Shown here piece by piece: positions 33,600-44,543 of a stretch of DNA of 64,000 nt. Source of the stretch: Sepiola atlantica (taxonomy: Eukaryota; Mollusca; Cephalopoda; Sepiida; Sepiolidae); the NCBI GenBank assembly GCA_963556195.1, contig OY744517.1, positions 82,934,214-82,998,213 on the forward strand. Reading direction: 5' to 3'. Numbering within the stretch: the stretch's first letter is position 1; every line of letters begins with the position of its first letter. The notes below the pieces were generated by a model. That model did no database searches. It saw only the letters and a list, made by a program, of their open reading frames with translations, and was not told the DNA's origin. The translations under genes and the position numbers were made by a program.

Positions 33600-33786
33600 G
33601 CAATCTTGGGTCCACCCTGGTCAAGGGTTCAGAGTAACGTTATATTCTCCCTTCTTGTCAGAGTTAAATCATGTAAGGGGCATCAAGTACCATTTTCTTA
33701 GTCTTTGGTATGACCCGACCAAGGATTGAACTCTGGTCTTCCGACCCATTAAAGAACGCTTTCACCATTATGCTAAATAAGCCGAT
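33600..33786 (-). mobile_element. tRNA-derived SINE, second family
   Basis: On the minus strand: cttatttagcataatggtga (A-box region), gaccagagttcaatccttgg (B-box), then a body ending near 33600. It differs from the 33248 family in head and body. Confidence 0.6.
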
Positions 33787-33959
33787 CAAAGAAGAATTTG
33801 ACAAAAAGAAAACACATATTTGTTATCAGAATACAACAAGATTTTAAGAATTTATAACAATTTGAGTATTCACACAAAATAATTGGCCTATCTAAAAAAA
33901 AAAATAAGAATCCGGTCTTTTTCGTTTTCAAGAATCGCTGACTATACACTCTTTGATCG

Positions 33960-34215
33960 AGGGTCATATTTTTTTTATTTAAATTTATTTTTGTTCACCT
34001 TAAACAAGGTATATAGCCACTGAAGCGTAATGGGCTAATGTGATAGGGGCCAGATTTGTAGGGAGGCAACGTGGGTGGGGAGTTGGGTAGTAAGATGTTT
34101 GTTTACATTACCTTTAAATTTCTGCATGTTGGTATGGTCTGGATAAGGGAATTCCAAAGAGAAGCAGTCTGAGGAAAAAAGCTATCGGAGCAGAAAATCC
34201 TCCGGTATCTATGGA
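33960..34215 (-). pseudogene. Diverged LINE 3' end, 17660-18440 family
   Basis: The minus strand carries the aligned end of the LINE (CGSIDTGGFSAPIAFFLRLL-like codons, then the hexamers of the poly-N and the UTR block taatgggctaatg in place of ttacgtctacag). More diverged than the other copies. Confidence 0.55.
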
Positions 34216-34359
34216 CCGCAATGCTCGCATTTTGGATTTTGTTTGTGCGAGTTGGTCAGTTGATCGGTCAGTTGGTCTTATTTCTATAAGGAAGTTCTTA
34301 AAGTCTTGATGATGCATATTGGCTGAATCTCAGACTATCCAACTTCCTTGCAAAATTGC

Positions 34360-34800
34360 TGGCAGCAAAGAAACGATCCACCGCCTTAAAACTGCCTAAG
34401 TGCACCTTGCCCATTTTCAGTTTTCAGGAGTATATCTGGATGGCAAAGCTATTGAGAAGTGTTGTTACCTTGGTGATACTATTGGAACACAGGGTGGAGC
34501 AGGTGCGAGTGCGATTTCAAGAGTTAAAAGTGGATAGAATAAATTCAGGGAACTTCTGCCATTATTTACCAGCAGAGTGTTACCACTGCTGACCAAGGGA
34601 AGAGTCTACCAGGCATGTGTATGCAGTGTGATTATGTATGTAAGTGAAACTTGACCAGTGAGGGTTGAGGACATGCGTTGCATGGAAAGAAATGATAGGA
34701 TCGATGTGTAATGTCAGTCTCAAAGAGCAGGCTTAGAGATGTGATGGCCTCAGAGGAAAATTAAATCGGGACAGAACATTGCTGACCAAACTGATTGAAT
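34360..34800 (+). pseudogene. RTE-like LINE fragment, family of 4199-5153
   Basis: With frame repairs the strand reads LDGKAIEKCCYLGDTI, ISRVKSG, FRELLPLF, KGRVYQACVCSVIMYVSET, then a stop and PVRVEDMRCMERND. These match the order in the 4821-5153 copy (KFRELLPLLTSRSLPL, YQACVRSVIIYGSETWPV), extending it upstream. Non-functional. Confidence 0.7.
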
Positions 34801-34879
34801 TGACACATCTTATTTTAGATGTCTTCAAGCATCTCTACAAGAGAGTTGGCGCTGGTGAAATGGACAACGATACGAACTA

Positions 34880-35165
34880 AGTAAAGTAGATTCTTATGAA
34901 CCCGCATAGTGCAACTTAGTTGACCACCTTGATTCTGCTGTTGGCATTCTTGCAGGAGGAACCGTAACATCCCTAAATGAAAGTGGTACTGTGGAACCGA
35001 CTGGATTCGAACTTTGCACACCAAGACTGTCAGTCCGTGTCGTTAACCACTTAACCACCGTCACCTCCCTGTGGACTGACACCCTGGGTGTACCAAGATC
35101 AAATCTAAACGGTTCCATAGCAGCCCATTCACTTATGCAAGTTAACAACCTTCATGTGGTGTAAG
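34880..35165. mobile_element. Two tRNA-headed SINE copies, head to head
   Basis: A minus-strand copy (34880-35070; tggattcgaactttgcac) abuts a plus-strand copy (35070-35165; ggactgacaccctgggtgta, ttcacttatgcaagttaac). They form an inverted pair around the shared head. Confidence 0.7.
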
Positions 35166-36100
35166 TAATTGAGTCCAGAAAGACTCGGGGGAAACCAATG
35201 CTCTGAAAATCTGTAAACACTAAAGATGATGACGACTTATTTTATTTTAGAATATCAAAACAGTACAATAAGAATGGTAATATTGGGTTTGGGACTGGGG
35301 AAAAGTCACACAGGGTCTTTATTACTCCCTAGGAAAAGCCACGTATACCAACTAGTTTATATATAAATCCATAAAGAATAGCTGATCTGTTGAAAAGACT
35401 GTACTCAAGGTTATCAGTGTAGAAGATCGGACATTATCAAAAAGAAAGTCTATCCATACAAAATAATTCATTTTTATTGACAGATTTTTAAGACAAAGTA
35501 AAAATAAAGTCTTAGAAATAAAGAGTTCAAAAGAGTTCTGGTGAAAGAAAGGTGATTGTCTTTAGATAGAAATTTGTTTTAGCTGGCGCTGCATACGTTT
35601 ACATGTACGTAAATGCGATAAGCATGAAGATGTGTGTGTGTGTATATATTAGCGTGCCTGTTTTGCCTGTGAGAGAGTATATGTATAAAATTGTGTATAT
35701 GCGTTCGTTTAGCAGGATGTAGCAGGATGTATATGCTCTCACTATGTTTATTAGTTGGCAAAAGTCCCTCATCATGTGTATGCTATTTGCCGAAAGTCGT
35801 TCAGCCACGAATGTGTCGTACACACGTCTGTTGTCTTTGAAAGAAAAGGATAAAAGAGAACGAAGCTGTCTTTTTGAAGGTTTTAACATGTGCACAGGTT
35901 TTTTGGACTAAATATTTTTTATACTGTGATTGGTTGAAAGAAACTGCTGATTTGAGCTTTTGTCCAATCGAAAGTTGATACATAAAAACAACATTCACTG
36001 CCGCTGCTTCTTCTAACAGGTCGAATAAGCCGTACCATGCTGATTCATGCAAAGTTACTTTAATAAGAGCTATGTCTGTTGTTTGGCCGGATTCTAGCCT
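35166..36100. other. Intron sequence, no gene recognised
   Basis: Short minus-strand frames at 35599-36052 have no domain. A small (GT)n is at 35630-35645. Confidence 0.4.
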
Positions 36101-36622
36101 GTAAGTTTGAAGTAGGATTTTCGTTGGTCTGCCATGCTTAAGTTTAAAATAGAATTTTCATGGGTCTGCCATACTTAAGTTTAAAATAAAATTTTCATGG
36201 GTCTGCCATGCTTAAGTTTAAAATAGAATTTTCATGGGTCTGCCATGCTTAAGTTTAAAATAGAATTTCCATGGGTCTGCCATGCTTTAGTTTAAAATAG
36301 AATTTTCATGGGTCTGCTATGCTTAAGTTTGAAATAGAATTTTCATGGGTCTGCCATGCCTAAGTTTAAAATAGAATTTTCATGGGTCTGCTATGCTTAA
36401 GTTTGAAATAGAATTTTCATGGGTCTGCCATGCTTAAGTTTAAAATAGAATTTTCATGGGTCTGCCATGCTTTAGTTTAAAATAGAATTTTCATGGGTCT
36501 GCCATGCTTAAGTTTAAAATAGAATTTTCATGGGTCTGCCATGCTTAAGTTTAAAATAGAATTTTAATAGGACTGTCATGCTTAAGTTTGAAATAGGATT
36601 TTCTTTGGTCCTTCACGCTTAA
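36101..36622. repeat. 37-bp tandem repeat, about 14 copies
   Basis: Unit ttaagtttaaaatagaattt, tcatgggtctgccatgc. Central units are nearly identical; the two ends are progressively more diverged, as expected when unequal exchange homogenises the middle. Confidence 0.95.
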
Positions 36623-37141
36623 GTATGAAAGAACTTTTCTGAGATGTATCCATCCATGTCTATAAAGGGCTCTGTTTTTCAGTTGGTTAGTCTGTCATGC
36701 TTAAATTTGAAATTGCATTGCCATCATGCCTTTTAAATGGATGCATCTTAAGAATTTCACTTTTTTTCCTGTTTGTAACGAAATATGAAACTTTATTTAT
36801 TTAAAAAAAACATTTTTTTTTCAAAATAAGGAAGCACTTTTCTTATCAATGCTGTTAAGATGTGAATTCAATCTTTATCTGAAATACAATTTGCATCTTA
36901 TGCCAATACCTTACAAGCTGTAAATACTTCTTAATGAAATAAAAAATAAAAATTTAATCTCTGCAAGAAAAGGAGACTTGTATGTAATCCAATCATTTCT
37001 GTTCCTTCTTCATGAAAATAATTCTACACTGTTCATTGTCATGAATATCCATTCTTCAAATGACATTTTCTGTCTTCATCAGAAAGTTTGAGGTGCGGAA
37101 TTGTTATTTGTCATCATTTATACCAGAAAATTTATTTTTAT
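36623..37141. other. Intron sequence, no gene recognised
   Basis: AT-rich unique sequence. Confidence 0.4.
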
Positions 37142-37500
37142 GCATATATTTAATGTTAAATATTAATTGGCAATTATATACCTTTCACAACATAAATTCA
37201 CTAGACCAACTCGACAATCAACTAAATCCCATCCATTCACTGTGGAGGTCCCCAGATACCGGAGAGGTTTCTACTCAAATAGCTTCTTTTCTCGTGCTGC
37301 TGGCCTCTGGAACTCCTTCCCTGCCCCTGTTTCCCCCGACAGTACTGACATGCAGAAATTTAAAACTAATCTAAACAGACATCTCGCTGCGCAGATCCCA
37401 ATTTAGGTTGACCCCACAAACCTTCTCCCTTTTCTTTTTTCTCAGTAGCCCCTTACGTCTACAGTGGCGGCCTTGTTAGAGGTGAACTATGTTAAAAAAA
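37142..37500 (+). pseudogene. LINE 3' end with the same chimeric leader as 29996
   Basis: Leader tgcatatatttaatgttaaa, ttatatacctttcacaac, then HKFTRPTRQSTKSHPFTVEV, FFSRAAGLWNSF and the LINE UTR ending in a poly-A-like run. Junction identical to the copy at 30056. Confidence 0.85.
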
Positions 37501-37557
37501 AAGAAGAAATTAAGTATATATATATGATTTTCCAGGTGTATTGAGTTATTAGATACT

Positions 37558-37560
<3 letters not shown>

Positions 37561-37616
<56 letters not shown>
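37561..37616. repeat. (AT)n microsatellite
   Basis: Pure AT run. Confidence 0.95.
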
Positions 37617-37624
<8 letters not shown>

Positions 37625-39109
37625 GTCGGTCGAATTTTAAAAGTTGAACCTAAATAGACTTTACGTTGACAAATCAAACTTTGTATTTGCAAACTTTTAT
37701 TGTCATTGTTGTACTGTATTATTGGCAATATAATAATAGTCCAGTCAAATAAGCCTCAATTTTGCAACACAAGTTTTTTTTTTCAGAATGCATTTCTATA
37801 AGGTCTCTATTTTAACATACTAAATGTCTAGAATAATCTACCGATGCGAAATATGCAAATTTGGAATTTTTATCAACAGGTGCCCTGTATTTTTTAAGTG
37901 AACGTAATGTATGCTACCAATTGCACCAAGGCATCATTTGAAATTTATAGGTGAAAATTAAGATATGAAATGATATATATAAAATGCTTCTTAAATCTCA
38001 CAGCAAAAATTAACCTACATAAAATGTATTTTAGGGTAAATCTTAAGTTTTGAGACAATTTCTTTTGTTAAAATACACCGTTTTATCGTATGCATTCAAA
38101 GATTATTTTCCCATTATCAAATTATTGGGATATTTCATGGAATTATTTTATTAGATATACTTCTAAATCATTATGTTTCAATTTAAAAAAAAAAATGAAT
38201 ATATTATAAATTACCCCCCCCCACACACACACACACACACGGAGTTCATGTTTTAATCATTGTTTATTTATTTTTTGTTAGTTTATTTGTCCGTTTGTTA
38301 TCAATTTTATTCAAAAAATAATAACCAGATTTCAATGCCTTTTTTTACCAAAGTTGTATCTTGGCCCAGGGAAGTCCCATAATAAATTGTGAATCTGATC
38401 CAGTTCAGTATCTGAATGCAAGATTTTTTTGAAATTCGGAAAATCCCTATTTTTCATCATTGTCAAAGTTTAAAAAAAAATCACATCTCAGTCAATTTCT
38501 TGTCTATTCTTTTGAAATTTAAAACATGGGTACCAGATAGTATGACATATCACCAGATCAAATCTCACCTCGATCTAAACCAGATTCAAGATTAGGCAGC
38601 ATTTTTCATTTTAACATTGAACATCCCATTTAACAACTTCATATGAATCTCCGTAAATCTGGTATTTCTCAATCAATCTGTGTAAACTTTTCTATGTTTA
38701 TATAGTGTCTCATTTTCAAAAACATTACCAAGTTTCACTTGCATAGTAGGATAACACAATAAACCTTGGCAAAAGGTTGTGCTCTCCGAGTGCTTTTGTT
38801 ATTCAATTGTTTTGCAATCATCTAACTCAATGTTATTTTCAGGCACTGACAAATTTGCACAAGCTGTACCACAACACTCTTATACTGTGTGTTGAACAAT
38901 TAAGTCCATATATTTTACATGTACACACTGTTGTATTAAAGTATTTTTTACAGTTGCACCGGATTAAATTAAGAAGATTTTCTGGTGCTGGTAGCATATC
39001 AGTCATTTCTGGTATGATGACACCATTGATCACCTGTCATCACCAATTGACGGGATTTAGAAAACGACTTACTAACCATATCTGTACTTATTAGTATAAT
39101 GCATAGAAT
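37617..39109. other. Intron sequence, no gene recognised
   Basis: A 105-residue frame at 38777-39094 starts after a possible acceptor (ttattttcag at 38841) but has no matching donor or domain. (AC)n at 38222-38240. Confidence 0.4.
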
Positions 39110-41115
39110 AGAATTTTACAGCAGCTGTTGTTGGAGGCAAGATATTTAATCCACTGTGATTATGTATTTATGTATCTTTTGGGAAAACCAATGATAGTGC
39201 AATTTGTTGACGTTCCCTTCTGGCATTTTTCAGATGCAATAATGCTTTCTTTTGATGCCTAACACAATACTGTAAGTCTTTTTTATTTTATTTTAATAAC
39301 AACTGCTTTGCCTGCATTGGAAGTTGTGTCACATCCAAGTAAGGCATGAAGAAATGGTAAATGTAAGCATATGCTGGGGCCATGGTCAGATTTTTAACAG
39401 TGTATATTTTAAAAGCAGTTTCAATTATAAAACAGCATCACCATTGGTGTGGATACACCGACATCCTGCTCGCTCCAAACATTCACTAAACATCTGGATA
39501 AGTCTGTTTATTAGATTTATTTGCCAAGAAAATGTCCTTTTTCGTTGCTGGAACCATAGTTAATTCACAGTGTACAGATACAGTATTTACTACTCTTCTC
39601 AAATAAATTATGTCTTTTACTGAAGGGTGTTCACTATAACCATCAAATATAATAACGCATTTGTCATATTTGCACAGTACGTATTTAATATGTACATAAC
39701 ATATTTATTTAAATGTAAGACCATGATGCGCCATGATCTGATGTAGTAATGCTCCTTCATCTAAACAAAGTGTCTATCAGTGTGAAGTTCGCATTCTTGG
39801 CATCGAAGCTGGTTCCATAGGGCACTTCCTAGAATTGCTTTGCTTGCAGATCTGGGAGAAGCAATGGAATCAAACATAGATGTTGTTTAACGACACAGTT
39901 CATATTTAAAGACGTACTGTATATTAAAGTTTTCTTTTGTTACAACTAATGTTAGGTGTTGAAACTTGTAAATTAATATGCACTACTTTTTTGTCTATAA
40001 TCACATCTGTTTTTTATTCAAGGGTAACTGTCTGTTTTCTTTTCACTTGAATGGATTGTTAGATATCTCATTGCCTTCCATGGATTGAAGAATCTCATAG
40101 CCTATATTTTCTGTTTGATCTAAATTTACAACAATAAGTGACATAAGAATTACTGAGGGAATTTTTGGCTTTCAAAAAGCTGATATGCTCTTTTGTATCC
40201 GTGCAGTCTCTCTTTTGTCGGGTGTCAGTTACTTCTTTGTGCTGTAAACTGCTGCATAACTTGATTTAGTTCAGAACAAATCTGACAAATTCAATCCACA
40301 TGAATCGCTGCTTTTCTATCCCTTGTGAGTCTATCAGTGGATTTGATACTTCGCATAAACAATAAGATCAGTGGAAAGTTCTGCCCAGTATCACTATGGC
40401 AAACAACATGTAAACTATTAAAAAAAAAAAAAATACAAATCTTGTTGAAGATATAAAAATATTGTCTTAGTATACAAATCGTGACCTGCAAAGAATGATA
40501 GCATGTCATACAATGAAGACTCCAATTTCTTGTTCTTCCAGCCCAGAGAAAATGCCTCGGAATGTCTAGCATTTTCATTTATTGCGACGACAAGCAGCAT
40601 GTACTATTAGTCAAATTTTCCATTTTTTTCTCTTCCAACTCTTCATGGAAAGTCATAGCTACTATCATAGATTCTTCATCTACCATCGTATCTGAATTAG
40701 CAATGAGTTTTGCAAATATCTGCGAAATTAGTACCTCTCACTTGAATTATATATTAGATGTTTCTGTTCATATGTGAGTCTTTTCTTGACTTTGAGTTTT
40801 AGGTACAGAAGTATGTGGCACAGTGAGTTCCAATATATCTGCAAGAAGTAATATATTAAGTGCACCATCTATTAAGAAATGACCTCTTCATACTCTAGCA
40901 AGGGCATTTCCACTAAGCATATTTGACACTGAGTTGTGGCCATATATCTCCTCCAGAACTTCTGACAATCCTGCTTTTTTCATTAGATTGCCTATATACC
41001 TAATAAAACTCATCTCCATGTGTAATCTTCCAATTCTCAGCACTATAGATTTCAGACGGCTACTAGATGGCTTATTAACTATAATAGTTTGAGCCTTCCG
41101 ATACAGTGGATGGTC
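39110..41115 (-). pseudogene. Decayed copy of a multicopy invertebrate gene, function unknown
   Basis: About 2 kb of minus-strand coding remains with many stops and shifts. In order from 41115: KPSSSRLKSIVLRIG, LHMEMSFIRYIGNLM, GHNSVSNMLSGNALARV; then MKMLDIPRHF, AGRTRNWSLHCM, LHVVCHSDTGQNF, MRSIKSTDRLTRDR near 40300-40600; then NIGYEILQSMEGNE at about 40080; then ALWNQLRCQE and KYDKCVIIFDGYSEHPS at about 39650; then DIFLANKSNKQ. From memory a large repetitive protein with exactly this order of motifs is found in many copies in molluscs and cnidarians; the IIFDGY block suggests a nuclease-like (PIN-like) part, but I do not know its function. Its repetitive nature suggests a mobile-element origin. 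Confidence 0.65.
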
Positions 41116-41212
41116 AAATGTGGTAACACGAGTTGTGTTATAATCTTACTTGTTCAATCAGGAATATCAATGTAGAATAGATACATGATATATTTGATGG
41201 ATCTAAGTCAAT

Positions 41213-41973
41213 GGGCGAACCTTTACTTTAGGGTTAAAAACTCATAGCACTTTCAAAATTTAATATTTTTGGAAAAAGTTTTTAGCCGAGGACATTTAAA
41301 ACCACAGTGAATCATATTCCATAAATTTTTTTTGTTTAATATTTAGATTTTAGAAGGAGGATCACTTTCCTATATAAATTTAACGTGAATTGACCACCCA
41401 CTTCTTGGCCAAGTTCAGGGTAAAAAACTCATAGCAGTGTCTAAAATTTATATTTTTGGAAAAAATGTTTACGTTTGTTTTTATTCGGACTACTATTCTC
41501 ATCTTGATTGTTATATTCACTACGTTTCGACATATGTAACTTTCTTCAGGTACATCTTTTATAACTTGGGGACCTGTACGGAATCTCTAACCGAACAGTG
41601 AACCCATTAAATTTAGGAAATAAACAAAAACAAATGTAAAATTTAAAAAAAAAAAAATTTTTTTTTTTTATTTATGATTCACTATGGTTCCAAAAGTCCT
41701 CTCCTGAAATAATTTTTCAAAAATATAAATTTTAGACACTGCTATGACCTTTTTTACCCTGAACTTGGCCAAGAAGTGGGTGGTCAATTTATTTTAGATT
41801 TATATAGAAAAGTGATCCCCCCTCTAAAATCTAAAATAATACAAAAAATCTTTTAAATTTTTTTATTGAATATAGTTCACTATGGTTCCAAACGTCCTCG
41901 GCTGAAAATTCTTTCAAAAAATGTTAAATTTTGAAAGTGCTATGATTTTTAAACCTAAAGTAAAGGTTCGCCC
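41213..41973. mobile_element. Foldback element with about 260-bp inverted arms
   Basis: Left arm 41213-41468 and right arm 41708-41973 are inverted copies: gggcgaacctttactttagg against cctaaagtaaaggttcgccc, and cttggccaagttcagggtaa against ttaccctgaacttggccaag. The 240-bp centre holds a different piece with the minus-strand motif cctgaagaaagttacatatg, tcgaaacg. No clear target duplication and no transposase. Confidence 0.85.
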
Positions 41974-42094
41974 TTAATTGTTATAAAAGACTTGTCTTGA
42001 TAGACCATATAATGTTAAACACATTTAGAAACAAGTTCGTGGACTAGTTTTTCTGGAGCACTTCTTTTGATGGCTTTAAAGTTCAGATTTTTTG

Positions 42095-42192
42095 ACCAAA
42101 TTTCATTGACATGTTAAGCATATCCAAAAATTTCATTGACATGTTTAGCATATCCAAAAATTTCATTGACATGTTAAGCATATCCAAAAATC
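42095..42192. repeat. 30-bp tandem triplication
   Basis: aatttcattgacatgttaag, catatccaa occurs three times, the middle one with tttagc for ttaagc. Confidence 0.9.
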
Positions 42193-42529
42193 TTTTTCTG
42201 ATTTCTTTGCTAATCCGTTCTTTAGTCTGTCTTTTCTTTTTGGCTTTATGCACATAAAAATGTCCGCTTGTGGTGTTGCATATTATTTACACCATTTGAC
42301 TCTGACGTAAATTCTTCCAGATGTTCATATAAGTTTCTGCATATTTCAAGACTCGTTTGCATGCATCGTTATATCTGAGAATTTGAGATTTGTTTGCCTT
42401 AAGTAAATTCCCGAGATAGAAATTACTTCATATATTCTAATATCCAACCGATTCCAATCTACTTTGAGATAAGTAAATAGATAGCACAAGTGATTACTTT
42501 GTCTAAGGTTAATGTATTTGTAGCTTGAA
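42193..42529. other. No gene recognised
   Basis: AT-rich intron sequence. Confidence 0.4.
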
Positions 42530-42710
42530 GGAGGTCGGTGACGGTGGTTAAGTAGATAACGACACCGACTGGCGATCTGGGTGTTCCAAGTTCGAATCAA
42601 GTCGGTTCCATAATATCACTTTCACTTAGGGATGTTATCAACCTTCACGAATGCCAACAAGAGAATCAAGTTGTGCCATCTTGTTTCATTCGAATTTAAT
42701 TTACTTTACT
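42530..42710 (+). mobile_element. tRNA-headed SINE, best copy of the family
   Basis: Head ggtgacggtggttaagtaga (A-box), gttccaagttcgaatcaagt (B-box), then cactttcacttagggatgtt, caaccttcacgaatgcc and the 3' end cgaatttaatttac. Confidence 0.8.
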
Positions 42711-42834
42711 AGCTTGAAGGAAAAGTAAAGGATATTCAGGTTTGACCAAAAGGCTACAGGTTTTCAAAAGAATAATGGGGAGACAAGAGAAGGTAGAAAA
42801 AAATTACTAATATGATTTCAGAATAATTACATAC

Positions 42835-43075
42835 CCCCATTTACTTGCCTCCCTCACTAGGGCAGAGTTAGACACAAGGTTTGTTTTTAATGTGGGTAAA
42901 ATCAGTTCCTCAAATCGGGACACCCAGAATTGGAACAAATATAAAAATTGCCTCAATCTAGAAGGGTTTCTCTTTCACTGATCAAGGACAGAAAAAATGA
43001 TATGTAGTATCAACACGTATACTACACTTTGCTCCTAGCCTAAAGGTCAAGGAAATTGCATGTCAAGCAACAATA
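42835..43075 (-). mobile_element. Decayed U2-headed SINE
   Basis: cacttgcctccctcactagg-type tail at 42843-42880 and gagttagacacaagg, then at the other end a minus-strand U2 head remnant (tactacactttgctcctagc, ctaaaggtcaag at 43019-43050). The order fits 55275-55654, with a decayed middle. Confidence 0.5.
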
Positions 43076-43162
43076 TTAAATATAAAACAAAAAAAGCAAA
43101 AACTACTGTGCAGAATTGCACCAAATTTGATATGAGGCATCATGTCATAATCTGGTGAAACT

Positions 43163-43212
43163 TATACTACTACTACTACTACTACTACTACTGATAATAA
43201 TAATAATAAAAA
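43163..43212. repeat. (ACT)n-(ATA)n microsatellite
   Basis: About nine act units followed by aat units. Confidence 0.9.
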
Positions 43213-43493
43213 TGTGGTAGTACTGTTACGTTTTGAAAAGTTTTAAACATCACTAAAAGTTTTTACCGTTTTAAATCTCGTTTTCAACTGGTCTACACTC
43301 CTTTAAACTGTCTGCAATGTCTTTTCTCTCAACTTACGCGGTTTCCACGTTATTGGTCACATACGCCGTTGTTGCAAATTTTATACTCTTTCAATGTGGC
43401 CCATCGACTATACGATGATCATAAATTCTTTTTAAACGTGCTTTTACTTTTTCTAACTAAATGTTCTTTTACAAATCAATTGAAAGTTACCTG

Positions 43494-43738
43494 TGATTTC
43501 TGTTGGATTCTTCTTCGATATTCATATTCGTTTTGTTGTGCTGTGGATTTTCTTAAGAATGAAATTTACCTTTGATTTCTGTTGGATTCTTCTTCGATAT
43601 TCATATTCGTTTTGTTGTGCTGTGGATTTTCTTAAGAATGAAATTTACCTGTGATTTCTGTTGGATTCTTCTTCGATATTCATATTCGTTTTGTTGTGCT
43701 GTGGATTTTCTTAAGAATGAAATTTACCTTTGATTTCC
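43494..43738. repeat. 79-bp tandem repeat, about 3.1 copies
   Basis: tgatttctgttggattcttc ... aagaatgaaatttacct repeats at 43494, 43573 and 43652 almost unchanged. It creates short open frames without other support. Confidence 0.95.
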
Positions 43739-44543
43739 TTCGCACTCTCATCATTGTATCGCTTTTCTTGGCCGTCGACTGTCTAGTGTGGTGTATCTGT
43801 TTTCTGGGAATAAAACTCTTTAAACAACAAAAGAGTTTGGAAGACAGATCTTGAGAGGTTCCAAGAGACTTTTATTGATCCTTTCTTCTTTTTGATAACG
43901 CCTGGGAGAGAATTGGCGTTTTCTAGTTGATTTGTTTCTCTAGGTTTCTGACTTAACTATTAGGGGAGAGATGGCTCATTTTCGCCCTGTTGGACTTAGC
44001 TTAAAGTTTCAGATCATATTTTTCTGCCTCGAACTCCACTAAACAACAACAAGTGATGTCATGTCTTCTTGGTCTGTGACAACCAATCGCATAACAGCAT
44101 TCACTCTCGCTTTGTGTCTAACCTTTTAACCTGTCTTTTGATTTTTGATCTCCACCTGTCTATTCTGTTGTCTCATTGGGAATTAATCATTTGTGGGAAC
44201 AGATTTATTTATCCAAAATCTATGTCAATCCATCTCGCACTCAATTTATCAATTTCACCTAATTCGTAATTAATACTAGCTAACATATACCTTTTCAAAA
44301 ATAGAGCCCAGCATAATCTTACAGTATCATGCAGATTCCAGTACTCTCTGCACCCTTCCAGTGGAGGTCTCGTTAGTGCTCTCCCTTCTCGCTATTATTA
44401 TTATCATTAAAAATCACTTATATGTTCCCAAACTGCTGGTAAGAATTGCACTATATTTCTCAGGAAACATCTTTTGTATGCCGAGTGTTTCAGAAGAAAG
44501 TTTAGATTATGATATACCTCGTAGTAATACTTCTACTATTACT
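43739..44543. other. Intron sequence with a LINE UTR scrap
   Basis: At about 44335-44395 cagtactctctgcacccttc, cagtggaggtc matches the 7398-7760 UTR family. No gene recognised in the rest. Confidence 0.45.

Noticed and set aside
38841..39094. Possible exon after ttattttcag at 38841
   Set aside because: No donor at a fitting phase and no similarity to the MUN sequence expected between exons 2 and 3, a gap already filled exactly by 56972-57040.
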